Source: Demequina subtropica
GTDB lineage: Bacteria > Actinomycetota > Actinomycetes > Actinomycetales > Demequinaceae
Length of the DNA stretch: 64,000 nucleotides
Reading direction: 5' to 3'
Assembly (NCBI RefSeq): GCF_000971235.1
Contig: NZ_BBMB01000001.1
Coordinates: 200,006 to 264,005 of the forward strand
Part shown: positions 26,618-35,682 of the stretch, in pieces
Numbering within the stretch: position 1 is the stretch's first letter
Layout of the letters: the number at the start of each line of letters is the position of its first letter
The notes under the pieces: generated by a model
Told to the model about the DNA's origin: nothing
Database searches by the model: none
Seen by the model: only the letters and a program-made list of their open reading frames with translations
Translations under genes and position numbers: made by a program

Positions 26618-27990
26618 CGGACCTGACGACCCTCGAGGGCCGTCGCGTCCTCGTCCTCGGGGTCGGCATCGCCGGCACCTCGGCGGCCGAGGTGACGCGC
26701 GAGCTGGGCGGCACCGCGGTGACCGTGGACGCCAACGGCCAGGCCGATCACCGCGACGTCGCGGAGCTGGACCTCTCGACGTTCGACGTGGTGATGGCGT
26801 CGCCCGGGTTCTCCCCGCTGTCCGACGCCGTGCGCGCCTGCGAGGCCGCCGGCCTCGAGATCTGGTCCGAGATGGAGTTCGCGTGGCGCGTGCGCCGCGC
26901 GGGCATCCCGTGGGTGATGGTGACCGGCACCAACGGCAAGACCACCACCACGCAGATGGTCGGCGCGATCGCGAAGGCGGGCGGCCTCGACGTCCGCGTC
27001 TGCGGCAACATGGGCATCCCCGTGATCCACGCCGCGCGCGAGGAGTCGGACCTGGTCGCGGTCGAGATCGCGAGCCTCCAGCTGCACTTCGCGCACACCA
27101 TCTCCCCGCACGCCGCCGTCTGCCTCAACGCGGACGACGACCACACCGACTGGCACGGCAGCCTCGAGGCCTACCGGGCCGACAAGGCGAAGGTGTACCA
27201 GCACGTCCAGGTGGCGTGCGTGTACCCGGCGGCCGATGCACGGGTCGAGGGCATGGTCGCGGACGCCGAGGTGGTCGAGGGCGCCCGCGCGGTCGGCGTC
27301 ACCCTCGGCTCGCCGGGGCCGTCGCAGCTGGGCGTCGTCGAGGGCCTGCTGGTGGACCGCGCGTTCCACCCGGACCGGCATCGTCAGGCGGCCGAGATCG
27401 GCGACATCGACGACCTCGCGCACCTGGTCGCGGGCGACGTCCCCCCGTACCTCGTCACCAACGCCCTCGCCGCGGCGGCGCTGTGCCGCGCGGTCGGCGT
27501 GCCGCCCGAGGCCGTGCGGGACGGGCTGCGGTCGTTCCGGCTCGACCAGCACCGGACCGCGTGGGTGCGCGACCTCGACGGCGTGAGCTACGTCGACGAC
27601 TCGAAGGCGACGAATGCGCATGCGGTGCAGGCGGCCTTCGGCGGCCGGGCCGCGCGCTCGGTGGTGTGGATCGCCGGAGGGCTCGCGAAAGGCCAGGAGT
27701 TCGACGGGCTCGTGGGCGCCGTGAGGGACCGGCTCCGGGCCGCGGTGCTCATCGGCGTCGATCAGGAGCCGCTGCGGCGCTCGCTCGCGACACACGCGCC
27801 CGATATACCCGTCCTGGCCGTTCCGCCGGGGGAGGATGTGATGCAGCGGGCGGTCGACGCGGCCCGCGGGCTCGCTGAGGCAGGGGACACCGTCCTCCTC
27901 TCACCGGCCTGCGCATCGATGGATCAGTTCCGCAGCTACGCGGACCGAGGAGAGGCGTTCACCAGGGCGGTGGAGGCGATGGACCGCTAG
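26614..27990 (+). CDS. murD: UDP-MurNAc-L-Ala--D-Glu ligase MurD
   Basis: MurD adds D-glutamate to UDP-MurNAc-L-alanine. The 458-residue protein has an N-terminal Rossmann-like domain (VLVLGVGIAGTSAAEV), P-loop VTGTNGKTTTTQMV (near residue 105), and C-terminal YVDDSKATNAHAV and LSPACASMDQFRSY. The GTG start overlaps the mraY stop. It is followed eight bases later by ftsW. Confidence 0.96.
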   Translation: MTDLTTLEGRRVLVLGVGIAGTSAAEVTRELGGTAVTVDANGQADHRDVAELDLSTFDVVMASPGFSPLSDAVRACEAAGLEIWSEMEFAWRVRRAGIPWVMVTGTNGKTTTTQMVGAIAKAGGLDVRVCGNMGIPVIHAAREESDLVAVEIASLQLHFAHTISPHAAVCLNADDDHTDWHGSLEAYRADKAKVYQHVQVACVYPAADARVEGMVADAEVVEGARAVGVTLGSPGPSQLGVVEGLLVDRAFHPDRHRQAAEIGDIDDLAHLVAGDVPPYLVTNALAAAALCRAVGVPPEAVRDGLRSFRLDQHRTAWVRDLDGVSYVDDSKATNAHAVQAAFGGRAARSVVWIAGGLAKGQEFDGLVGAVRDRLRAAVLIGVDQEPLRRSLATHAPDIPVLAVPPGEDVMQRAVDAARGLAEAGDTVLLSPACASMDQFRSYADRGEAFTRAVEAMDR

Positions 27991-27998
27991 GAGGTGGC

Positions 27999-29195
27999 AT
28001 GACGGCGACTGCCGCTCGACGCGAGAGCGACGTCACGGCGTGGCGGTCACCCCTCGGCTCGTACTACCTCCTGGTCGTCGCGACCTCCGTGCTCGTCCTC
28101 GTCGGGCTGGCGGTGGTGCTGTCGAGCTCCTCGATCGCCTCGATCCGCACCGGCACCGGCGCGTACACGGGCTTCCTCACGCAGGCCATCGCGCTCGTGG
28201 TGGGGCTCGCGGCGCTCGTCGTGGGCTCGCGGCTCCCGGTGGGCTTCCTGCGCAAGGCGGGCCCGCTGGTGCTGTACGTCGCGATCGGGCTGCTCTTCAT
28301 GGTGCTCGCGACCGGCTCCTCGGTGGGCGGCAACAAGGCGTGGATCAACATCGCCGGCTTCAGCCTCCAGCCCTCCGAGATCGCGAAGCTGGGCCTCGCG
28401 CTGTACCTCGGCAACGTCCTCAGCCGCTTCCGCCACAAGCTCACGCACCCGCGCGACATCCTGGTGCCCGGCGGCATCATGGCGATCTTCGTCATCGGGC
28501 TCGTGCTCGCCGGCCGCGACATGGGCACCGCGATGATCATGACGGCCGTCGTCGCGATCGCCTTCTGGGTCGCAGGCGTCCCCACGCGCTTCTTCGTGCT
28601 CGCGGGCATCGTCGGCGCGGGCCTCATCGTGCTCCTCGTCTTCGCGGCGGACTCCCGCGTCGAGCGCATCACCGACTGGTTCAACGGCGACTCGAGCTGG
28701 CAGCAGATCCACGGCACGCAGGCGCTCGCCTCCGGTGGCCTGTGGGGCCTCGGCCCCGGCATGAGCCGCGAGAAGTGGGGCTGGCTGCCGGCCTCGGACA
28801 ACGACTACATCTTCGCGATCATCGGCGAGGAGTTCGGGCTCATCGGCACCCTGGTGATCCTCGCCGCGTACGCGATGCTGCTGGTCGCGGTCACCCGCAT
28901 CGTCTCGCGCAGCACCGACAAGTTCGTCCAGATCTCCGCCGCCGCGATCGGCGCGTGGCTCATCGTCCAGGCGTGCGTCAACATCGCCGTCGTCCTCGAG
29001 CTCGCGCCGGTCACCGGCGTGCCGCTCCCGCTCGTGTCCTCCGGAGGGTCCTCGCTCATCATGTCGCTCGCAGCAGTCGGGGTCCTCATGGCGTTCGCGC
29101 GCAACGAGCCGGGGGCGCCCGAGGCGCTCGCGACGCGCACCACCGTGGTGCGCCGCTCGCTCGCCGTGCTGTCGCGGGGGCGCCGCCGTGGCTAG
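27999..29195 (+). CDS. ftsW: Septal glycosyltransferase FtsW
   Basis: This 398-residue SEDS-family polymerase forms septal glycan strands from lipid II with FtsI. About ten membrane segments begin at residue 23; SEDS marks include NKAWINIAGFSLQPSEIAKL and the C-terminal TGVPLPLVSSGGSSLI. The start follows AGGAGGTGGC. It overlaps the murG start by 8 bases. Its length is ordinary, without the very long C-terminal tail seen in some actinobacteria. Confidence 0.97.
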   Translation: MTATAARRESDVTAWRSPLGSYYLLVVATSVLVLVGLAVVLSSSSIASIRTGTGAYTGFLTQAIALVVGLAALVVGSRLPVGFLRKAGPLVLYVAIGLLFMVLATGSSVGGNKAWINIAGFSLQPSEIAKLGLALYLGNVLSRFRHKLTHPRDILVPGGIMAIFVIGLVLAGRDMGTAMIMTAVVAIAFWVAGVPTRFFVLAGIVGAGLIVLLVFAADSRVERITDWFNGDSSWQQIHGTQALASGGLWGLGPGMSREKWGWLPASDNDYIFAIIGEEFGLIGTLVILAAYAMLLVAVTRIVSRSTDKFVQISAAAIGAWLIVQACVNIAVVLELAPVTGVPLPLVSSGGSSLIMSLAAVGVLMAFARNEPGAPEALATRTTVVRRSLAVLSRGRRRG

Positions 29196-30300
29196 CCTCC
29201 TGCTCGCCGGCGGCGGGACCGCCGGTCACGTGAACCCGCTGCTCGCGACGGCGAGCGCGCTGCTCGAGCGCGGCCACGACGTCTCGGCGGTCGGCACGCC
29301 CGACGGCCTCGAGACCGAGCTCGTGCCCCGCGCGGGCCTCGACCTCATCGAGATCGAGAAGGTGCCCTTCCCTCGCCGGCCCGATGCCGCGGCGCTGCGG
29401 TTCCCCGCGCGCCTGCGCGCCGCCGTCAAGGCCTCCGAGCAGGCCATCGACCGCGTGAGGGCCGATGCGGTGGTGGGCTTCGGAGGCTACGTCTCGACGC
29501 CCGTCTACCTCGCGGCGCGGCGCCGAGGCCTCCCGATCATCGTCCACGAGGCCAACGCGAAGCCCGGGATCGCGAACCGGCTGGGCGCACGGCTCACATC
29601 GCATGTCGCCGTCACGTTCCCCGGCACCCCGCTGCCGCACGCCGTGGTGACGGGCCTCCCGCTGCGCGCGGACCTCGAGGTGCTGGCGGCGCGGCTGTCC
29701 GACCCGGACGGGCGGGCGTCGGCCGCGAGCGCAGCCAAGCAGGAGAGGGGCTGGCCCGCCGACGCCCCCGTGCTCCTCGCCTTCGGCGGCTCGCTCGGCG
29801 CCGCGAGCCTCAACGCGGCGCTCGCGCAGGCGGTCGACACGCTCGTCGCGCGCGGCATCCACGTCATCCACCTCACCGGCAAGGGCAAGACCGAGGAGGC
29901 ATACCGCGCGCAGGCCGCGCTCCCCGCTCCGCAGCGGAGCATGTACGCGGTGTCCGAGTACGCGCACGACATGGCCGCGGCGTTCGCGGCCGCCGACGCG
30001 GTCGTGTGCCGTTCCGGCGCCGCGACCGTGTGCGAGATCGGCGCGCTGGGTCTGCCCGCGCTGTACGTGCCGCTGCCGCACGGCAACGGCGAGCAGGCGC
30101 TCAACGCGGCCGCCGCCGTCGACGCGGGCGCCGCGCTGCTGGTCGCGGACGCGGCCCTCACCCCGGCCTCGCTGGTGATGAACGCCGAGCGCATGCTGCT
30201 CGACCCCGAGGCTGGACCGCGTATGCGCGAGGCGACGCGGGGCATCGGCATCTCCGACGGCGCGGCGCGGCTGTGCGCCATGATCGAGGGGGCGCTGTGA
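29188..30300 (+). CDS. murG: UDP-GlcNAc lipid I transferase MurG
   Basis: MurG adds GlcNAc to lipid I to make lipid II on the cytoplasmic face. This 370-residue GT28 enzyme has LLAGGGTAGHVNPLLA at the N-terminus, GFGGYVSTPVYLAA, FGGSLGAASLN and the UDP-binding CRSGAATVCEI and PLPHGNGEQALNA segments in the second Rossmann domain. Between the two domains it carries a small Asp/Ala-rich insertion (RLSDPDGRASAASAAKQE). It overlaps ftsW by 8 bases and murC by four. Confidence 0.96.
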   Translation: MASLLLAGGGTAGHVNPLLATASALLERGHDVSAVGTPDGLETELVPRAGLDLIEIEKVPFPRRPDAAALRFPARLRAAVKASEQAIDRVRADAVVGFGGYVSTPVYLAARRRGLPIIVHEANAKPGIANRLGARLTSHVAVTFPGTPLPHAVVTGLPLRADLEVLAARLSDPDGRASAASAAKQERGWPADAPVLLAFGGSLGAASLNAALAQAVDTLVARGIHVIHLTGKGKTEEAYRAQAALPAPQRSMYAVSEYAHDMAAAFAAADAVVCRSGAATVCEIGALGLPALYVPLPHGNGEQALNAAAAVDAGAALLVADAALTPASLVMNAERMLLDPEAGPRMREATRGIGISDGAARLCAMIEGAL

Positions 30301-31655
30301 GCGAGCGGATCCACTTCATCGGCGTCGGCGGCTCCGGCATGTCCGCGGTGGCGCGGCTCATCGCCGCCCGCGGCTACGAGGTCAGCGGCACCAACCTCAC
30401 GGAGACCGCGTACTTCCAGGCGTTGCGCGACGCGGGCATGGACGTGCGCCTCGGCCACGACGCCTCGGTGGTCGACGGCGCCGCCGCCGTGGTGGTCTCG
30501 ACCGCGGTGCGCGAGACCAACGTCGAGCTCACGCGCGCGCGCGAGCTCGGGATCCCCGTGTGGCATCGCTCCGAGGGGCTGGTCCGCGCGCTCGAGGGCC
30601 AGCGCCTGGTGGCCGTCGCCGGCTCGCACGGGAAGACCACCACGTCGGCGATGGTCGCGCACGCGCTCCATCGCAGCGGGATCGACGCGGGCTTCGCGGT
30701 CGGCGCGCGCGTGTTCGGGATCGAGGGCGCCGTCGCGGGCGGCTACGCCGGCTCCGCCGGGATCTCGGTCCTCGAGGCCGACGAGTCGGACGGCTCGTTC
30801 CTGCGCTACCGCCCCGAGGTGGCGATCCTGCTCAACATCGAGCCGGACCACCTGGACTTCCACGGCACCGTCGAGAACCTCCACCGCGCTTTCGCGGACT
30901 TCGCCGCCCAGTCGCGCACGATCGTGGCGTGCGTGGACGATGCGGTGGTGAAGGGCCTCGCGGAGGAGGCCCGCGCGCGCGGCGCGCGCGTGCTCACCTA
31001 CGGCACGTCCGAGGGCGCCGATGCGCGCGTGACCCAGGACGACATCGTCCGCGACGGCGTCACCTATCCGCTCGCGGTGAGCGCGCCCGGCGCGCACAAC
31101 CGGCTCAACGCGACCGCGGCGTGGCTCGCTGCGGTCGAGATGGGCGCGGACCCGGAGAGCGCCGCGGCGGCGTTCGCGACGTTCGGCGGCACGGGACGGC
31201 GCTACCAGCTGCGCGGCGAGGCCGCGGGCGTGCGCGTGATCGACGACTACGCCCACCACCCGACGGAGGTCGCCGCGCTGCTGCGAGCGGCCAGGGACGG
31301 GGGCGTGGGCCGCATGGTCGTGCTGTTCCAGCCCGCGCTGTTCACGCGCACCCAGACGCACGCCGAGGGCTTCGGGCGCGCCCTGTCGGTCGCGGACGCG
31401 GACGTGATCCTCGCGCCGGTGCACGGCGACCGCGAGGACCCGATCCCCGGGGTCTCGTCCCGATCGATCGCGGACCACGCCGTCATGCCCGAGGGCTCCA
31501 CCCTCACGCTCGCGGAGGACCTCGAGGACGCCGCGCGTCTCGCGGCGGATGCGGCGCGGGCGGGGGACACGGTGCTCACCGTCGGCTCCGGCACGGTCAC
31601 GCTCGCCGCCGACTGGATCCTTGCCCGCCTGGCGGAACGCGACGCCGATGCCTGA
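30297..31655 (+). CDS. murC: UDP-MurNAc--L-Ala ligase MurC
   Basis: MurC adds L-alanine to UDP-MurNAc, the first peptide step. The 452-residue protein starts MSERIHFIGVGGSGMSAVA (nucleotide loop), with P-loop VAGSHGKTTTSAMV near residue 109, EADESDGSFL, LNIEPDHLDFHG and YAHHPTEVAALL. The GTG overlaps murG (GTGA). The ftsQ ATG lies 8 bases before its stop. Confidence 0.96.
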   Translation: MSERIHFIGVGGSGMSAVARLIAARGYEVSGTNLTETAYFQALRDAGMDVRLGHDASVVDGAAAVVVSTAVRETNVELTRARELGIPVWHRSEGLVRALEGQRLVAVAGSHGKTTTSAMVAHALHRSGIDAGFAVGARVFGIEGAVAGGYAGSAGISVLEADESDGSFLRYRPEVAILLNIEPDHLDFHGTVENLHRAFADFAAQSRTIVACVDDAVVKGLAEEARARGARVLTYGTSEGADARVTQDDIVRDGVTYPLAVSAPGAHNRLNATAAWLAAVEMGADPESAAAAFATFGGTGRRYQLRGEAAGVRVIDDYAHHPTEVAALLRAARDGGVGRMVVLFQPALFTRTQTHAEGFGRALSVADADVILAPVHGDREDPIPGVSSRSIADHAVMPEGSTLTLAEDLEDAARLAADAARAGDTVLTVGSGTVTLAADWILARLAERDADA

Positions 31656-32691
31656 GGTCCGCCGCCCGCCCCGGCCCGCCGCGCGCCGCGACGCCCGCCC
31701 CGCCTCGGGGGCGCCGTCGCGCCCGCAGCCGCCCGCGACGCCGTCCACGCCTCGCCCGCGCACCGGGGCGGTGCGCGTCGAGGCGGAGTCCGAGGAGGTC
31801 GCGCAGCCCTGGCGGCGCGACACGAGCCGCGCACGCGCAACCCGGACCCGCACGCCTGCGCAGCCGCCGGCGCCGCGCCTCGGGGCACGGCTGCGCCGCG
31901 GCGCCTCACGTGGCACGGAGGTCGCGGCGGACCAGCTGGGGAACGTCACGCTCCGCCTGCAGGCGCGGCTCAAGGAGCGCGCGGCGGCGCAGCGGCGCCT
32001 GTCGGCGCTCGTGTGGGCGCGTCGCGCCGGCTACGTCGCCCTGGTCGCGCTGCTCGGCTGGGTGGTGCTCGCGTCCCCGGTGCTCGCGCTCGACCCCACG
32101 CAGGTGGAGGTCACGGGCTACGGCACCGTGGTCGACGCCGAGGACGTCGAGGCCGTGGTGGCGGTCCACGAGGGCCAGTCGCTCGCGACCCTCGCCTCGT
32201 CGCGCCTCGCGGACGAGCTGAGGGAGGTCCCCGGCGTGCGCGACGCGACGGTCGAGCGCATCTGGCCGCGCGGGCTGCTCATCACCCTGACGTCCCGCGA
32301 GCCCGTGGCCGCGGTGCCGAACGCGGACGGCGGCTACGACCTGCTCGACGCCGAAGCGACGCGCGTGGGGCATGCGGACGCCGCACCGGAGAAGCTCCCC
32401 GTGGTGCAGGTCCCGGTGGGCGAGGGGACGCAGCGCATTCTCGACTCGGTGCTCGGCGTGGTGAACGAGCTCCCGGTGAAGCTCCGGAACCGCGTCCAGG
32501 ACGTGAGCGCGAGCACGGAGGACACCGTGACCTTCGTGCTGAGGAACGGGCCCGAGGTGAAGTGGGGGAGCGCGGAGGACTCGCGCCTCAAGGCGCGCGT
32601 GCTCCAGGTGCTGCTCGAGTCGGGCGAGGCGAAGGGCGCGACCGCCATCGACGTGTCCGCGCCGACGCTGCCCACCGTGACCACCGCCTAG
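31648..32691 (+). CDS. ftsQ: Division protein FtsQ
   Basis: This 347-residue bitopic protein scaffolds the FtsL/FtsB partner complex. It has an unusually long, Pro/Arg/Ala-rich cytoplasmic tail of about 125 residues, a membrane segment (about 131-150), then a POTRA domain (LDPTQVEVTGYGTV...GQSLATL...RIWPRGLLITLTSREPVA) and the FtsQ C-terminal beta domain. The polar tail is typical of actinobacteria but long here. It overlaps murC by eight bases; a 131-base regulatory gap to ftsZ follows. Confidence 0.93.
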   Translation: MPEVRRPPRPAARRDARPASGAPSRPQPPATPSTPRPRTGAVRVEAESEEVAQPWRRDTSRARATRTRTPAQPPAPRLGARLRRGASRGTEVAADQLGNVTLRLQARLKERAAAQRRLSALVWARRAGYVALVALLGWVVLASPVLALDPTQVEVTGYGTVVDAEDVEAVVAVHEGQSLATLASSRLADELREVPGVRDATVERIWPRGLLITLTSREPVAAVPNADGGYDLLDAEATRVGHADAAPEKLPVVQVPVGEGTQRILDSVLGVVNELPVKLRNRVQDVSASTEDTVTFVLRNGPEVKWGSAEDSRLKARVLQVLLESGEAKGATAIDVSAPTLPTVTTA

Positions 32692-32761
32692 CGCGCCGAT
32701 AATCGCGCCGACACGCGCGTGTCGCGGGTCCGATTCGCACCGTGCGCCCGTACCTTCGACC

Positions 32762-32812
32762 TTGAACGACTTGACATAACTATAACTCTCAACTAGAGGG
32801 TTAAGGTTGAAG
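32762..32812 (+). promoter_or_regulatory. ftsZ upstream AT-rich promoter element
   Basis: The ftsQ-ftsZ gap contains a markedly AT-rich stretch in a GC-rich genome: TTGAAC (32762), TTGACA (32771-32776), TATAAC (32781-32786), then CTCTCAACTAGAGGGTTAAGG. TTGACA is a consensus -35, but no good -10 lies 16-18 bp downstream, so the exact promoter is unresolved. An independent ftsZ promoter here is normal in actinobacteria. Confidence 0.55.
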
Positions 32813-32822
32813 GGACAGGCAC

Positions 32823-33986
32823 ATGGCCGCACCGCAGAACTACATCACGCACATCAAGGTCGTCGGCGTGGGCGGCGGCGGCGTGAACGCCGTGAACCGC
32901 ATGATCGACGTCGGCCTCAAGGGCGCCGAGTTCATCGCGATCAACACCGACGCGCAGGCGCTGCTCATGTCCGATGCGGACGTGAAGCTCGACATCGGCC
33001 GTGAGCTCACGCGCGGCCTCGGCGCGGGCGCCGACCCCGAGGTGGGGCGCAAGGCCGCCGAGGACCACGAGGACGAGATCGCAGATGCCCTGCGCGGCGC
33101 CGACATGGTGTTCGTGACGGCGGGCGAGGGCGGCGGCACCGGCACGGGCGGCGCGCCCGTGGTCGCGCGCATCGCCCGCTCGCTCGGGGCCCTCACCGTG
33201 GGCGTGGTGACCCGGCCGTTCGGCTTCGAGGGCCGCCGCCGGGCGGACCAGGCCGAGAACGGCATCGCGATGCTGCGGGACGAGGTCGACACCCTCATCG
33301 TCATCCCGAACGACCGCCTGCTCGACATCTCCGACGCTCAGCTGAGCGTGCTCGGCGCCTTCGCCGCCGCGGACCAGGTGCTCCAGGGCGGCGTGCAGGG
33401 CATCACGGACCTCATCACCACCCCCGGCCTCATCAACGTCGACTTCAACGACGTGAAGTCGGTCATGCAGGGCGCGGGCACCGCGCTCATGGGAGTCGCG
33501 AGCGCACGCGGCGAGACCCGCGCGCTCGAGGCGGCCGAGGGCGCGATCGCGTCCCCGCTTCTCGAGGCTTCGATCGAGGGTGCCCACGGCGTGCTGCTGT
33601 CGATCTCGGGCGGCTCGAACCTGGGCATCAAGGAGGTCGAGACCGCGGCCCGCCTGGTGCGCGAGGCCGCGCACCCCGAGGCGAACATCATCTTCGGTAC
33701 CGTCATCGACGACTCGCTGGGCGACGAGCTCCGCATCACGGTGATCGCGGCGGGCTTCGACGGCGGCGCCCCGACGCACCGCTCGCACACGGGCGCGCTG
33801 GGCTCCATCGAATCCGCTCCGGCACCCAAGGCCGAGGCGCTCGAGCCCATCGACGCGCCGATCGAGGCCGATGTCATCCCCGCCGCGCCCGCCGCGGTGG
33901 ACCCCGCGCCGGCCACCGACGCGATCCCGATGCAGCCGACGCGCCCCGCGGCCGACACGCTCGACGTGCCCGAGTTCCTCCGGTAG
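32823..33986 (+). CDS. ftsZ: Cell division GTPase FtsZ
   Basis: FtsZ is the tubulin-like GTPase that forms the Z ring. The 387-residue protein has [14 protein letters not shown], the tubulin signature [13 protein letters not shown] (near residue 104), NNAxx-type NFNDVKSVM region ([12 protein letters not shown]), and a low-complexity Ala/Pro linker from about 320 ending in TLDVPEFLR, the C-terminal partner-binding peptide. Ribosome site GAAGGGACAGGCAC precedes the ATG. Confidence 0.98.
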   Translation: MAAPQNYITHIKVVGVGGGGVNAVNRMIDVGLKGAEFIAINTDAQALLMSDADVKLDIGRELTRGLGAGADPEVGRKAAEDHEDEIADALRGADMVFVTAGEGGGTGTGGAPVVARIARSLGALTVGVVTRPFGFEGRRRADQAENGIAMLRDEVDTLIVIPNDRLLDISDAQLSVLGAFAAADQVLQGGVQGITDLITTPGLINVDFNDVKSVMQGAGTALMGVASARGETRALEAAEGAIASPLLEASIEGAHGVLLSISGGSNLGIKEVETAARLVREAAHPEANIIFGTVIDDSLGDELRITVIAAGFDGGAPTHRSHTGALGSIESAPAPKAEALEPIDAPIEADVIPAAPAAVDPAPATDAIPMQPTRPAADTLDVPEFLR

Positions 33987-33992
33987 GAGGGG

Positions 33993-34724
33993 ATGCTCGA
34001 CGCAGGGTTGCCGGTCCGCGCGTTCTTCACCGCGCGGGCCGGCGGCTCGTCGGAGGAGCCCTACGGCTCCCTCAACCTCGCCTCGCATGTGGGCGACGAC
34101 CCGGAGGCGGTCGCGCGCAACCGCGCGGTCGTCTCGGTCGCCGCCGGTGCGCCCGTGTCCTTCCTCCAGGCGGAGCACGGGATCCGCGTCGCGATGGTGA
34201 CGCGCCCCGGCGAGGCTCCCGGGCCGGCCGATGTGCTCGTGACGCGTACGCCCGGCGTCGCGCTCGGTGCGATCGCCGCCGACTGCCTGCCGATCCTCAT
34301 GCACGATGCGCTCACGGGCGCCGTCGCCGCGGTGCACTCGGGCCGTGAGGGCGTGCGCCGCGGCGCCGTCGACGCCGCCGTCGCCGCGCTGCTCGATCTC
34401 CGCACGCCGGCGCAGAGGCGCGTGCGCGAGGGGTGGTCCGCGAGCATCGGACCCGCGATCTGCGGCCGCTGCTACGAGGTTCCGGAGACGATGAGGGACG
34501 ACGTCGCCTCCCGGCACCCGACGGCGCGCGCGGTCACGCGGAGCGGCACCCCCGCGCTCGACCTTCCACGCGCCGTGGAGACCCGGCTCGGCGAGCTGGG
34601 CTTCTCCGACGTGGTCCGCCACCGGATCTGCACCCATGAGGACGCGCGCTACTTCTCGCACCGGCGCGACGGCGTCACCGGTCGCCACGCCGGGGTCGTG
34701 GTCTGCGGCGTGTCGGTCCGCTGA
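33993..34724 (+). CDS. pgeF: Peptidoglycan editing factor PgeF (laccase-domain)
   Basis: This 243-residue YfiH/DUF152 family protein has FTARAGGSSEEPYGSLNLA, the metal/active site residues in AADCLPILM and VAAVHSGREGVRRG, GPAICGRCYEV and ICTHEDARYFSHRRDG. PgeF prevents or removes misincorporated amino acids at position 1 of the muropeptide; other members act on purine nucleosides. It lies six bases after ftsZ, the usual location in actinobacteria. Confidence 0.92.
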   Translation: MLDAGLPVRAFFTARAGGSSEEPYGSLNLASHVGDDPEAVARNRAVVSVAAGAPVSFLQAEHGIRVAMVTRPGEAPGPADVLVTRTPGVALGAIAADCLPILMHDALTGAVAAVHSGREGVRRGAVDAAVAALLDLRTPAQRRVREGWSASIGPAICGRCYEVPETMRDDVASRHPTARAVTRSGTPALDLPRAVETRLGELGFSDVVRHRICTHEDARYFSHRRDGVTGRHAGVVVCGVSVR

Positions 34725-34784
34725 CCTTGACAGATGCGGCCCTAACGTGAAGTCGACAAACCGCACCACCACCAGGGGGTCATG

Positions 34785-35264
34785 ATGAGCGCACTGCGCA
34801 AGGCGATCCAGTACCTCGGCTTCGATGTCAACGAGCAGGAGGAGTACGACTACGCCGAGCCCGAGCTCGCGCCGGTGACCCACCTGCACGACGTCTCCGA
34901 GGTGAAGCAGGCCCACGCCGCCAAGCACGGCGCGTCGAAGGGCACGCGTGCCTCGCACGGCGAGGCCCCGGCCACCCCGGCGAAGGACCTGCGCCGCATC
35001 CAGACCATCAAGCCGCGCAGCTACAACGACGCGCGCCTGATCGGCGAGGCGTTCCGTCAGGGCGTGCCCGTCATCATGAACCTCACCGAGATGACCGACG
35101 CGGACGCGAAGCGCCTCGTCGACTTCTCCGCGGGCCTGTCGTTCGGCCTCTACGGCTCGATCGAGCGCGTGACCACCTCGGTGTTCCTGCTCTCGCCCGC
35201 GCACGTCGAGATCGGCATCGACGAGGAGCCCGTGCAGGACCAGGCGTTTTACAACCAGGCCTGA
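34785..35264 (+). CDS. sepF: Cell division protein SepF
   Basis: SepF anchors FtsZ to the membrane in actinobacteria, which lack FtsA. The 159-residue protein has an N-terminal amphipathic segment (MSALRKAIQYLGF), an acidic/Ala linker and the SepF core (RRIQTIKPRSYNDARLIGEAF...MTDADAKRLVDFSAGLSFGL, in part). Two ATGs are adjacent (34782, 34785); I chose the second for better spacing from AGGGGGT. A TAACGT hexamer at 34743 may be the -10 of a promoter of its own. Confidence 0.95.
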   Translation: MSALRKAIQYLGFDVNEQEEYDYAEPELAPVTHLHDVSEVKQAHAAKHGASKGTRASHGEAPATPAKDLRRIQTIKPRSYNDARLIGEAFRQGVPVIMNLTEMTDADAKRLVDFSAGLSFGLYGSIERVTTSVFLLSPAHVEIGIDEEPVQDQAFYNQA

Positions 35265-35285
35265 CCCTCACGGTAGGCTCCTCGG

Positions 35286-35582
35286 GTGGTTGTCATCCTG
35301 AGCGCGCTCCAGTTCGTCCTCTTCCTCTTCATGCTCGCGCTCTTCGCGCGGATCATCATCAGCTTCGTGATGGTGTTCGCGCATGACTGGCGCCCGGCCG
35401 GTGCCGCGCTCGTCGCGGTCGAGGGAGTGCTGACCGTCACGGACCCGCCGATCAAGGCCGTGCGCCGCGTGGTGCCGCCGCTCTCGCTCGGCCAGGTGCG
35501 CATCGACCTCGCGTTCCTCATCGTGTTCATCGCTGTGTCGATCCTCAACCAGGTCCTGGGCAGCATCATCAGCGCGTCCTGA
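35286..35582 (+). CDS. YggT family membrane protein
   Basis: This 98-residue protein has two hydrophobic segments (about residues 3-27 and 75-95) flanking the YggT motif (TVTDPPIKAVRRVVPPLSLGQVRIDLAF, in part). In actinobacteria it always sits between sepF and divIVA and probably acts in the divisome or polar complex; its biochemical role is unknown. The GTG at 35286 is the only plausible start. Confidence 0.93.
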   Translation: MVVILSALQFVLFLFMLALFARIIISFVMVFAHDWRPAGAALVAVEGVLTVTDPPIKAVRRVVPPLSLGQVRIDLAFLIVFIAVSILNQVLGSIISAS

Positions 35583-35682
35583 CGCGCTCTCTCAAGTGCG
35601 TGCCGATACACATGTCGGTACAGTGACGAAATACCCGTTCGGCCGGGACACCGGCCCTGATCAGGCAAAGGTGGAAGCCGCC

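Noticed and set aside
35598-35621. Partial palindrome GTGCCGATA...TGTCGGTAC before divIVA
   Set aside because: Only seven of nine positions pair, and no regulator or promoter can be assigned, so it was not listed as a feature.
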